Assembly (NCBI RefSeq): GCF_017939745.1
Contig: NZ_JAGKQQ010000001.1
Span: forward strand, 5,890,001-5,954,000
DNA length: 64,000 nucleotides
Source of the DNA: Gemmata palustris
GTDB taxonomy: Bacteria; Planctomycetota; Planctomycetia; Gemmatales; Gemmataceae
Reading direction: 5' to 3'
Part shown: positions 8,752 through 16,283 of the stretch, piece by piece
Numbering within the stretch: position 1 is the stretch's first letter
Layout: each line of letters opens with the position of its first letter
Notes under the pieces: generated by a model
What the model saw: the letters and a program-made list of their open reading frames with translations, nothing else
Told to the model about the DNA's origin: nothing
The model's database searches: none
Translations under genes and position numbers: made by a program

Positions 8752-9174
8752 TTCTCAGGATTCCAGGCTGTCGAAAGAATGTTTTGAGAGGTTAACGGCG
8801 CTGGCAATAATGAGCAAGACTATTTTCCGGAAATCACGTTCAGGCGGAGAGGCGTCGCGAAAGCTGTTGACAAATTTGTACATCGAAGGCGCACCGCGGT
8901 CTTTCAACAGTAACCTTCACTTATGTCAGATAATACACTCACTTTTTCCGCTCTGCTGCACATCGGAGCCGCTCCCACTTCGGGTGTGCCTCCCTTGGAT
9001 TCGTGGCGGTCTGAGATTACTTGGCGGCCGCGAAAATAGTCCAGAAGCCAGCGTAGCGAGCGCCTGCTCCGACAACAAATGTGACGCCTACGCTGCACTG
9101 CTCCAACCAAGCTGTACGTGCCCCCCCGGCGGGGCCGGGGGCAAGTTGCTCAGTAGCACGAGCGCCGCGACGAA
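8752..9174. other. Non-coding gap
   Basis: This 423-bp stretch lies between the divergently oriented DoxX/DUF1573 gene and the phage-like fragment. It is less GC-rich in its first part. No convincing reading frame, RNA gene or clear promoter was recognised. It must contain the promoter of the minus-strand group. Confidence 0.4.
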
Positions 9175-9558
9175 GGATCTGGTGAAGGAAGTCGAGGACG
9201 TAACCAGGGCGCTCCGGGAGCAGGCCGACACGTTCGGCCCAACTGCCGAGCAAGCGACCCTGTACAAGCGCAAGGGGTACGCGAGGAGGCACTCGCCGGG
9301 GCGCAGGTCGAGGTGGGGCGCATCGAGCTCCTGAACAAGTTGGCCGGGGCCGCCGACGCGATCGCGAACGGGGTGGCGTCGGCCGAGCGGCTCACGCTCA
9401 ACAGCCCGGGCACGTTCGATGCGGACAACGCGGCGCAGCGGTTCGGGAGCGACACGCTCGCGAAAAAGACGATCAAGGCCGCCGAGGAAACGGCGAAGAA
9501 CACGAACGCAATGGTCAAGGGGTTGGCGGAGTTGGCGAAGGGGCTCCGATTCAAGTAA
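9175..9558 (+). pseudogene. C-terminal remnant of a phage-like structural protein
   Basis: Two frames together read as one helical protein end. The first (about 9180-9275) gives VEDVTRALREQADTFG and EQATLYKRKGY. After a frameshift near 9275 the next reads EALAGAQVEVGRIELLNKLA and ends KNTNAMVKGLAELAKGLRFK. The low-complexity Ala/Lys helices and the ending resemble the C-terminus of phage tail tape-measure proteins, but this was not confirmed. No intact start exists. It precedes the sigma-like gene by about 40 bases, so both may come from one former prophage-like element. Confidence 0.4.
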
Positions 9559-9596
9559 TCGCCCGTCTCACCCCGTGCCCGGGAGGGCGCCGCAGC

Positions 9597-10157
9597 ATGA
9601 CCGCACCCGAGGTAAACGAACTCGTCGAACGATGGTGGCCCCTCGCCGGCGGGGTGGCGCGCAAGTGGGGCACCCGGTTCCCGTGGCTCGCGCACGATTT
9701 CGAGAGTGCGGCCGGGTACGCTCTGTGGCAGCTCGCGCGGAAGGTGAGTGGGGAGACCGACCCGGAGCGCGGCGGGCGGTTCGCCGGTCTGGTCCGCCAG
9801 GCGGTGCGATGGGCCGTCATCCGGCGACTCGAGCAGGAGCGCGCGAGCAACCCCGGGGCGTTCCAGTCGCTTCCGAGGGCGATCAATCCGGAGACGGGGA
9901 AGGCACGCGACCCGCTCACGAACGCGAAGGGGCGGGAGCGCGAGACCGGGGCCGCGCTCGCCGCTGCCGACGAGCTGGCCACGCTGTTCCGCCGGGCCGA
10001 GCTGTCCGAGCGGTACCGCGACGTGGTGATGCGCCGCTTAGGACACGAGGAGCCACGGGAAGAAATCGCGGCGGACCTGGGCGTCAGCGGAACAAGGGTC
10101 CGGGAAATGGTGACGATCGCGCGGGAGAAGCTCCGGGACGTGGCCGAAGTCGGATGA
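9597..10157 (+). CDS. Sigma-70-like RNA polymerase sigma factor
   Basis: A 186-residue protein. Residues 5-40 (VNELVERWWPLAGGVARKWG, then FESAAGYALWQLARK) resemble sigma region 2. Residues about 137-180 (LSERYRDVVMRRLGHEEPRE, EIAADLGVSGTRVREM, IAREKLR) form a typical region 4 helix-turn-helix. The ATG follows a GGGAGG ribosome binding site at 9581-9586. No anti-sigma gene is adjacent. Short sigma factors of this type in planctomycete elements may drive element genes. A strong hairpin terminator follows at 10183-10208. Confidence 0.75.
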   Translation: MTAPEVNELVERWWPLAGGVARKWGTRFPWLAHDFESAAGYALWQLARKVSGETDPERGGRFAGLVRQAVRWAVIRRLEQERASNPGAFQSLPRAINPETGKARDPLTNAKGRERETGAALAAADELATLFRRAELSERYRDVVMRRLGHEEPREEIAADLGVSGTRVREMVTIAREKLRDVAEVG

Positions 10158-10182
10158 GCGATGTGGTCGAGTGTGAACAGCG

Positions 10183-10208
10183 ACGGGCCGCCCACTGAGG
10201 CGGCCCGT
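10183..10208 (+). terminator. Intrinsic terminator after the sigma-like gene
   Basis: ACGGGCCGCC at 10183-10192 pairs exactly with GGCGGCCCGT at 10199-10208, with a 6-nt loop, followed by GTTCGTTTC. Confidence 0.7.
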
Positions 10209-10285
10209 GTTCGTTTCGAGCTGGTGTTCGCACTTGCACCGGACGCCGGATCGGTCATGCTGGGAGCAGTTCCAGGGGGCGACCG

Positions 10286-11005
10286 ATGACCGAGGCAGAA
10301 TGGCTAGCATGCGGCGACCCAGAGTTGATGATCTTCGACGTGCAGTTCGATCACAACGCAACTTTCGTTCTACGGGAAAGGAAGTTGCGTCTCTTGGGCT
10401 GTGCGTGCTGCCGACTCATGTGGCACGATCTGGTTGCCCCTCACGGCAGGGCTGCAGTAGAGATTGGAGAGCGCTATGCCGATGGCTTAGCGACATGGGA
10501 GGAAACCCGCGACGCACGGCACGCGATAGTGGAACGCCACCCTCCGACCCCGTCACGGCTCGTGGATTTTCAGAGACTACCCTCGGCGGAGCGGGTTGAG
10601 CGCTCTGCCGCCGCGTCCGCTCGCTCTGTTTGCCGCGCAGATGATGGGAGGAACTATGTGGATCACGCCCAAGACGTGATCAGGAAAACGCTGCAAGTCG
10701 CCAGGGACAAAGCATTCGGGTCAGGTGAAGGAGAAACGAGCGAAATCGTGATCAGCCTGATCCGGGACATCTTTGGTCCGCTGTCGTTCCGCTCGGTCAT
10801 CTTCTCCCCTTCATGGCGTACCTCCACCGCGGTCGCGCTCGCTTCGCAGATGTACGAGTCGCGGGACTTCAGCGCGATGCCGATTCTGGCCGACGCGCTC
10901 CAGGACGCGGGGTGCGACAGCGCCGAGGTGCTCGACCACTGCCGCGGACTGGGGCCGCACGTGCGCGGGTGTTGGGTTGTGGACCTCGTGCTCGGCAAGG
11001 AGTGA
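10286..11005 (+). CDS. MTEAEWL-family protein, copy 1
   Basis: A 239-residue protein that starts MTEAEWLACGDPELM and continues with KLRLLGCACCRLMW, the hallmark of a family common in Gemmata genomes with no known function. The C-terminal 70 residues (SPSWRTSTAVALASQMYESR through GCWVVDLVLGKE) match copy 2 almost exactly. They contain Cys and His residues (GCD, DHCRG, HVRGCW) that could bind metal. The N-terminal half is alpha-helical and more divergent. Copy 2 starts three bases after the stop, so the two are a tandem pair read from one message. Confidence 0.75.
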   Translation: MTEAEWLACGDPELMIFDVQFDHNATFVLRERKLRLLGCACCRLMWHDLVAPHGRAAVEIGERYADGLATWEETRDARHAIVERHPPTPSRLVDFQRLPSAERVERSAAASARSVCRADDGRNYVDHAQDVIRKTLQVARDKAFGSGEGETSEIVISLIRDIFGPLSFRSVIFSPSWRTSTAVALASQMYESRDFSAMPILADALQDAGCDSAEVLDHCRGLGPHVRGCWVVDLVLGKE

Positions 11006-11008
11006 ACC

Positions 11009-11710
11009 GTGACCGAAGCGGAATGGCTGACGTACCCAGATCCAAAGCAGATATTGGAGTGGTTACGGGATGGCGTCACATGCCGAAAATTAAGACTATT
11101 CGCCACCGGGAGCGTTCGCCAATTCTGGGATCTTCTCATTGACGAGAGGAGTCGCGAAGCGGTGCGGGTGGCGGAAGAAGTTGCCGACGGTAGGGAGAGC
11201 GAAGATGCACTGGACGCTGCCTACCGCCGAGCATGGGACGCGGTCCCTCAACTCCCGTCAGACCGCTATGCGCATGTTTCTGCGGCACGTGCGGCAGGAC
11301 GAACTGTGCAGAATGACAATGACGCATGGTATGCCAGCGACTTAACCGTGAATGAGACCTTTGGAGTCTACTGCGATTTACGTGAAGAAGAGGGTTCGTC
11401 GGACGACGAGCGGGCTTACCTTCAATGGGTGGGTGAGGCTGAGACAAAACGCCTCCTTTCCGGATTGCTCCGCGACATCTTCGGCAACCCGTTCCGCCCC
11501 GTGGCCTTCTCCCCTTCGTGGCGCACCTCCACCGTTCTGGCGCTCGCGTCTCAGATGTATGAGTCACGGGACTTCGGCGCGATGCCGATCCTGGCGGACG
11601 CTCTCCAAGACGCCGGGTGCGACAGCGCCGACATGCTCGATCACTGTCGCGGTCCCGGGCCGCACGTGCGCGGGTGCTGGGTCGTTGATGTGGTGCTCGG
11701 GAAGGAGTAG
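11009..11710 (+). CDS. MTEAEWL-family protein, copy 2
   Basis: A 233-residue paralogue of the preceding gene with a GTG start at 11009. The N-terminus MTEAEWLTYPDPKQILEWL keeps the family signature, but the middle has drifted: the CACC motif of copy 1 is absent (KLRLFATGSVRQFWD). The last 70 residues are nearly identical to copy 1 while the DNA differs mainly at third codon positions. A terminator-type hairpin follows at 11747-11770. Function is unknown. Confidence 0.75.
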   Translation: MTEAEWLTYPDPKQILEWLRDGVTCRKLRLFATGSVRQFWDLLIDERSREAVRVAEEVADGRESEDALDAAYRRAWDAVPQLPSDRYAHVSAARAAGRTVQNDNDAWYASDLTVNETFGVYCDLREEEGSSDDERAYLQWVGEAETKRLLSGLLRDIFGNPFRPVAFSPSWRTSTVLALASQMYESRDFGAMPILADALQDAGCDSADMLDHCRGPGPHVRGCWVVDVVLGKE

Positions 11711-11746
11711 CGGCGGTACCAATCGCTCGAAATCGTGAAACGACAC

Positions 11747-11770
11747 GGGCCAGGGATTGCTCCCTGGCCC
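11747..11770 (+). terminator. Terminator-like hairpin after the MTEAEWL pair
   Basis: GGGCCAGGGA at 11747-11756 pairs with TCCCTGGCCC at 11761-11770 around a 4-nt loop. The T-tract after it is weak. Between here and the promoter at 12232 no gene was recognised. Confidence 0.6.
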
Positions 11771-12231
11771 GCTCTGTTCCCGTGGTGTCTACTTCTCTTC
11801 CTGGGGCGCGGAACGCTCACGGCAACGCCAGCTCGCCGTGGCCGTCGGTGCCGACCCGAAACGCGCCACGATGAGCCGGCGGGCGACGATGTTCCGTGAG
11901 TGAACAGGGACGCGGGCGTCAGCCTCGGGCCGCGGGCGAAGATCGCTAGGGAAGCGGCGCGACCTGCCCGGGATCGGACCGCAGTGACGCCGGGGATGAT
12001 TGGGATTTCAAATAACACTTTTGAACTGCAGGCAAGAGCAAAATGCGAGAGAACGCAATCTCCACACAGACTATTTTTCACGCATAATTGATTCAATTGG
12101 CACTGCGCATCCCGCGCGCACGGCGCGCACAACAGTACCGCTACAAAGCCTGCGCGCGACACAACTCGCCCGCGCCGCGTTGCCGGCCGGCACTCTGTGA
12201 CTTATGATGAAGAAGGCCGCCGCAACCGAGG

Positions 12232-12260
12232 TTGACAACGGTTGCAACGGTTTTTACAAT
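12232..12260 (+). promoter_or_regulatory. Strong sigma70-type promoter
   Basis: TTGACA at 12232-12237 and TACAAT at 12255-12260 are separated by exactly 17 bp, close to consensus and unusual in such a GC-rich genome. It lies about 110 bp upstream of the three-gene cassette that starts at 12372. The surrounding DNA (about 12000-12370) is visibly richer in A and T than its neighbours. Confidence 0.7.
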
Positions 12261-12371
12261 GTGCGGCTTTTTTGCGTTTTGGCTATTGCGGCAATTACGC
12301 CCTTTTGCATCGTTCACAGCCCCGGTTTGGCTGGTGGCTTCTAACCCAAATGCGGGAAGGATGAACGTGCT

Positions 12372-12764
12372 ATGGCCGACGAACCAGGAGCGGTAGAGAA
12401 GCCAGATGATGCGTCCGATCAGATGGTCATCAATTACATAAAGAGTCACTACTTCCGGGTGATTCACTCGGATGGCGCGTGGGTCGGTCTAACCCCAAGT
12501 CTCGCGGTCAACATCGTTCTTTTCAGTGAGCGGTCCGCTATCCCACATGTGATGACGCACGAGATTGATTCTGCGGGTAATCTAGGCGCCGAAATAGTCT
12601 CAAAACGAGTGTGCAAAGACGGGCTGGTTCGGGAAATGGAGGCGTCCGTTGTCATACAGCCTGAGCGAGTGAAATCGCTGATAACCGTCTTGCAGAATAT
12701 GCTCAGCGAATTGGATCAAATTAACGCACGAGCGAATCCTAAGCCGAGTCGCCCCGATGAATAA
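12372..12764 (+). CDS. DUF3467-like hypothetical protein, cassette gene 1
   Basis: A 130-residue protein. Residues 19-55 (VINYIKSHYFRVIHSDG, AWVGLTPS) and 90-118 (SVVIQPERVKSLITVLQNML) have the alternating strand and terminal helix pattern of DUF3467-type proteins, whose function is unknown. Composition is less GC-rich than neighbouring genes. It follows the promoter at 12232-12260 and overlaps the next gene by eight bases. It is therefore the first gene of a compact cassette with the next two. Confidence 0.6.
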   Translation: MADEPGAVEKPDDASDQMVINYIKSHYFRVIHSDGAWVGLTPSLAVNIVLFSERSAIPHVMTHEIDSAGNLGAEIVSKRVCKDGLVREMEASVVIQPERVKSLITVLQNMLSELDQINARANPKPSRPDE

Positions 12765-13098
12765 GACTAAAATGGTAGTGCGAGCCTTACAAGTTGCCGT
12801 CGTGACTGAGACCCTGTCGCTCCCTCTCGAGCCACAGTTAGTTGCGGCGTCGAACGCGCCAGCTATTACCGTACAGCAAACGGGCAGCTCTCAGCGATTA
12901 GTTGACGTTCGCGCCATTGGGCAGACCACGGACGTTTTTGAAGAAGTTTCTCCGGCTCCGGCCGAGGATGTGCAAGAGGTCATAATCGCTCACACGTCTC
13001 GCGTCGCCACAACTGCTGAGGCGGCACGCGCGTGGGACGCGATTACTAGGCCAACGACTCGTACAATGATAGAGCTACCCTCAGACTTAGAGGGATAA
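12757..13098 (+). CDS. Hypothetical protein, cassette gene 2
   Basis: A 113-residue protein starting MNKTKMVVRALQVAVVTETL. It is rich in Ala, Thr and Val, with no cysteine and no recognisable domain. The sequence AITVQQTGSSQRLVDVRAIG suggests strands followed by a flexible linker and a short C-terminal helix (AEAARAWDAI). The start overlaps the stop of gene 1 by eight bases, and the next gene begins 18 bases after its stop. It may be an adaptor or an antitoxin-like partner; that is a guess from size and operon position. Confidence 0.5.
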   Translation: MNKTKMVVRALQVAVVTETLSLPLEPQLVAASNAPAITVQQTGSSQRLVDVRAIGQTTDVFEEVSPAPAEDVQEVIIAHTSRVATTAEAARAWDAITRPTTRTMIELPSDLEG

Positions 13099-13116
13099 GT
13101 TCTATCGAGTCGCTCA

Positions 13117-13830
13117 ATGGCAGACGAACAATTCTACCGCTCTCTCCCCCTGGAACCGGCCCAGGGGGAAATTTTTTCGGATGTGCCGCACATTCACCTC
13201 CGCCCTCCAGCTGATCAGCGAGCAACGATCAATGTTGTTCGCGAGGCGAATACTTCCAAACCTGATCGTCGCATATTTGGTCTTTATTCCTGGCCGCCGG
13301 CTGCTGGTGAATCGCCCGCTCTTCCCAAATCGTCCGTCCAAGGCGGTGCTTTTCACCTTGAACCACCAAACTCGGAAAATGTCTCAGCCTACTGTCAGAT
13401 AAGTAAAGCGATCGTTCTCAACCACGAGTGCGACCTCGTGCCAGGTCGGGTACCGAAGCATCGTTTCATTGCGATGATTCAACCTCTGTCAACCATTCGC
13501 GAGGATCAGACTGTTGCTACCGATTCTGGCCCGAGACTAGTGCGGGACATCATCCGTAAAAATCAAAACCAAGCAAGGTTCTTCCTGCCGGCTATCGATG
13601 GGCTATTGGAAGAGAGTTTTGTGGACTTGCGGCGGATGAGTTGCGTGGACCCGTGCTTCTTGCGGGATTCCTCAAAGGTAGCTTGCCTCAGCGAAGTTGC
13701 CTTTAAGGCGCTGATGGCGCAGATCATTTTCTTTCTAAGCCAACGCGACCCAGTGGCGCCGCCAACACCAACGCTTGGGGCGCTTCTTCGTCACTGGAAG
13801 AGCAAACTGCTTACCAAGAAGGGTTTGTAG
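13117..13830 (+). CDS. Hypothetical protein with HECDL motif, cassette gene 3
   Basis: A 237-residue protein. QGEIFSDVPHIHLRP at 16-30 and AIVLNHECDLVPGR near 104-117, followed by HRFIAMIQPLS, match a recurrent layout in uncharacterised bacterial proteins: a GEIF-like entry motif, then an I-S/N-x-x-CDL core. The His, Glu, Cys and Asp of the core could form a metal or catalytic site. The C-terminal third is helical and ends in Lys-rich residues. It ends the cassette, just before the attachment-like repeat at 13846. A role in defence or element maintenance is conceivable but unproven. Confidence 0.55.
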   Translation: MADEQFYRSLPLEPAQGEIFSDVPHIHLRPPADQRATINVVREANTSKPDRRIFGLYSWPPAAGESPALPKSSVQGGAFHLEPPNSENVSAYCQISKAIVLNHECDLVPGRVPKHRFIAMIQPLSTIREDQTVATDSGPRLVRDIIRKNQNQARFFLPAIDGLLEESFVDLRRMSCVDPCFLRDSSKVACLSEVAFKALMAQIIFFLSQRDPVAPPTPTLGALLRHWKSKLLTKKGL

Positions 13831-13845
13831 AAGGGTACAGGCATC

Positions 13846-13940
13846 TGACACCCGTTGACACCCGCGCGCGGGTGCGACGTAGGGCAACTGGTGTCACTGA
13901 GAAATGCAAAAACCCCGGGAATCCCAGGGTTTTAGTGCGA
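13846..13940. repeat. Attachment-region repeat with hairpin, copy A
   Basis: The segment holds TGACACCCGTTGACACCCG, GGGCAACTGGTGTC, GAAATGCAAAAA and a hairpin AAAACCC/GGGTTTT with inner GGGA/TCCC (13909-13934). A diverged copy occurs at 43068-43170 beside another integrase relic. On the minus strand the hairpin would act as the terminator of the tRNA fragment that precedes it. Confidence 0.65.
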
Positions 13941-13949
13941 CTTGATCGT

Positions 13950-13988
<39 letters not shown>

Positions 13989-14113
13989 AAACCCTTGCAA
14001 TCCTAGGCGATCAGCACCTTTCGGCCTTCTCGCCTTTCGGCCTTTGACACATGGTATCGTTTGGCCGTGGAGTCAGTTGGTGTAACAACTGACCCCGACA
14101 CCGTGACACCCGC

Positions 14114-15228
14114 ATGAAGAGCCGTCACATGTCTGAAGCGAATTCTACTCCCGGTGCGCCCGGTGGCAAGTCTCCCAAACCGAACAAACCCTACCCCGAA
14201 TTCCCACTGTTTCCCCACGCTGCTGGAGTATGGGCGAAGAAGATCCGCGGGGAGATGCACTATTTCGGCCCGTGGGTGCCCCCGACGGGTCGCTGGCCAA
14301 GTACCTCGAACAGAAGGACGCGCTCCACTCCGGGCGCAAGCCCCGCGAGGATAAGTCCGGGTTTACGGTGAAGGATCTGGCCAACCGGTTCCTGAACGCG
14401 AAACAGAATCTCGTCAACTCCGGCGAACTGGCGCAGCGCTCGTGGACGATTACAAGGCTGCCTGTGCGATCTATATCGATCACTTCGGCAAGAACCGGAT
14501 CGTCGCCGACCTCGGCCCCGACGACTTCGCTGAGCTGCGCGCGACAATGGCCGAGAAGTGGGGACCGGTCACGCTCGGGAACGTGATCCAGCGTATCCGA
14601 GTGGCCTTCAAGTTTGCGAGTGACAATGACCCGATCGACCGCCCGGTGCGATGCGGCCAGGCGTTCAAGCGGCCGTCCCGGAAAGTAGTCCGCGTCGATC
14701 GCGCCAAGAAGGGGCCGAAGCTGTTCGCGCCCGCGGTGATCCACCAGTTACTCGCGGTGGCCAACAAGCCGATGCGAGCGATGATTCTCCTGGGTATCAA
14801 CGGCGAGCTCGGGGACTCCGACTGCGGGCGGCTGCCACAAAGTGCCGTGAACCTTGGGACCGGGCTGATCGACTTCCCCCGGCCCGAAACCGAAAGATGA
14901 GTCCAATACGGATCTGGTGCTCATCACGAAGTACGGGTTGCCGTGGGCCAAGGACAGCGCCGATCAGACGCTCGCGAAAGAATTCGGGAAGTTGCTCCGC
15001 TCACTCAAGCTCGGCGGGCGAACGGGGCTCGGGTTCTACACGCTGCGCCACACGTTCCGCACCGTTGCCGACGAGGCCAAGGATCAACCCGCGGTCGATT
15101 ACGTGATGGCACACGAGTCCGGGCACATGTCGTCCCACTACCGTGAAACGATCAGCGACGAGCGACTCAGGGCCGTCAGCGACTTCGTGCGGAAGTGGGT
15201 ATTCGGGCCAGATGTTGTTGCAGCGTAG
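14114..15228 (+). pseudogene. Tyrosine recombinase/integrase, broken by frameshifts
   Basis: One integrase of the planctomycete type is spread over several frames: 14114 to about 14290 (KKIRGEMHYFGPWV), about 14290-14440 (SLAKYLEQKDALHSGRKPRE, core-binding SAM-like start), 14442-14900 (DDYKAACAIYIDHFGK; LLGIN, DCGRLP with the box I Arg) and 14917-15228 (LVLITKYGLPW; TLRHTFRTVADEA box II; HESGHMSSHYRE with the nucleophile Tyr). The catalytic Arg, Arg-His and Tyr are all still visible. About 25 codons between FPRPETER and the LITKYG strand appear deleted. At least three frame changes and one internal deletion make it inactive. It sits next to the tRNA-Asp half. Confidence 0.85.
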
Positions 15229-15316
15229 CGCAAGCCTTCAAAAGTGGTGAATGCCAAATGCGCTCACATTATGGAATACTTCGGCAACTACTCAGAAGGA
15301 GCTGGGGTGGCATTTT

Positions 15317-15868
15317 TCAGAGCCGGCAGTCGCGGACATTGGCCTCGATTAACTGGGTGAATCGCGCCCAAGTCTCGGGTTGCTCGAACGCCTTAACTGG
15401 CAGCAAGTAGAACTGCTGCTGCCTCGTGGCGAGCATGACCAACCCTCCAGCCCGCTCGGCGCGAATGATGATCGGCCACGTCATAAACCCCGAGAAACTT
15501 TTCCCTACTACCTCTATCCCGTCGTCCGTGAAGGTGTAGGTTCGCGGCTCCCGAAGTTCCTCAGCTGTCTCCCACCGCTTCCGAGCCGCAAAGTAGGTGG
15601 CAATTGGGGTGTACACAAAGACGGCGCCCGCGAGAAGAAGGGCGGGCACCGCGAAGGCGTATCCCTCCACTCCCTGTGGTAACTGGACCAAGTTCGGCTT
15701 TACCAACGCCATGAGAGGGACGCAAGCAAGCACGCCCAGCCAGAACAGTGCGATCAGCGCGACGAGCCTCATCCGGCGAATTCCAACCACCCAGTTCAAT
15801 CGCAGGAACTCGCGAAAGGTTGGGGTCACGCGCACCACGATCGGAACATCTGAGGACATGGGGGCCAA
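15317..15868 (-). CDS. YcxB-like membrane protein
   Basis: A 183-residue protein with two transmembrane helices (about 34-56 and 70-92) followed by a cytoplasmic domain with YTFTDDGIEVVGKSFSGFMT and WPIIIRAERAGGLVMLATRQ, which is the YcxB-like (PF14317-type) pattern: a pleckstrin-like strand domain after a helical hairpin. It ends FTQLIEANV. The function of the family is not established. It is transcribed toward the dead integrase and looks like a normal chromosomal gene at the border of the accessory region. Confidence 0.75.
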   Translation of the reverse strand: MAPMSSDVPIVVRVTPTFREFLRLNWVVGIRRMRLVALIALFWLGVLACVPLMALVKPNLVQLPQGVEGYAFAVPALLLAGAVFVYTPIATYFAARKRWETAEELREPRTYTFTDDGIEVVGKSFSGFMTWPIIIRAERAGGLVMLATRQQQFYLLPVKAFEQPETWARFTQLIEANVRDCRL

Positions 15869-15985
15869 TGGATCGAAGTTAAGCGAGGGATAGTTCCAAA
15901 GGATTGTATCCGGCGAGGGAAAAGTGTGACGCCCGGCTCCTTCTCGGGAGGCCTCTTCTTCGGGGCCGGCTTGGGCGGATCAGCC

Positions 15986-16129
15986 CGGCATCCGCGAACC
16001 GGGCATGAGCAAAACCGTGCGAGTACCGGTTCAGGAACCAGACCCGGGGGCTTCACGGGCCCTTCCCCCTCCGGTCCGAAGGGTGCCCCCCCCGGGGAAC
16101 AGTCGGGCTCGTACACAGAGCAGCGAGGT
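15986..16129. repeat. Long direct repeat, copy 2
   Basis: Same orientation as copy 1 at 2301-2438; see there for the shared blocks. It lies between the YcxB-like gene and the sensory cluster. The 150 bp that follow to 16283 show no convincing gene. Confidence 0.75.
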
Positions 16130-16283
16130 GATCGGGACCATATAACTCACCGCGGCCGTTTCCCGGAGCTGGGCTGGTACCGATGCCGATACTTTCCCCT
16201 TGCGAAGCAGTTCATTGAAATGGTCACGCCCGTCCAGGAGCGAGGGGCCAGCTACTTCAAAGCCGGTTGGTACCGCACATGAA

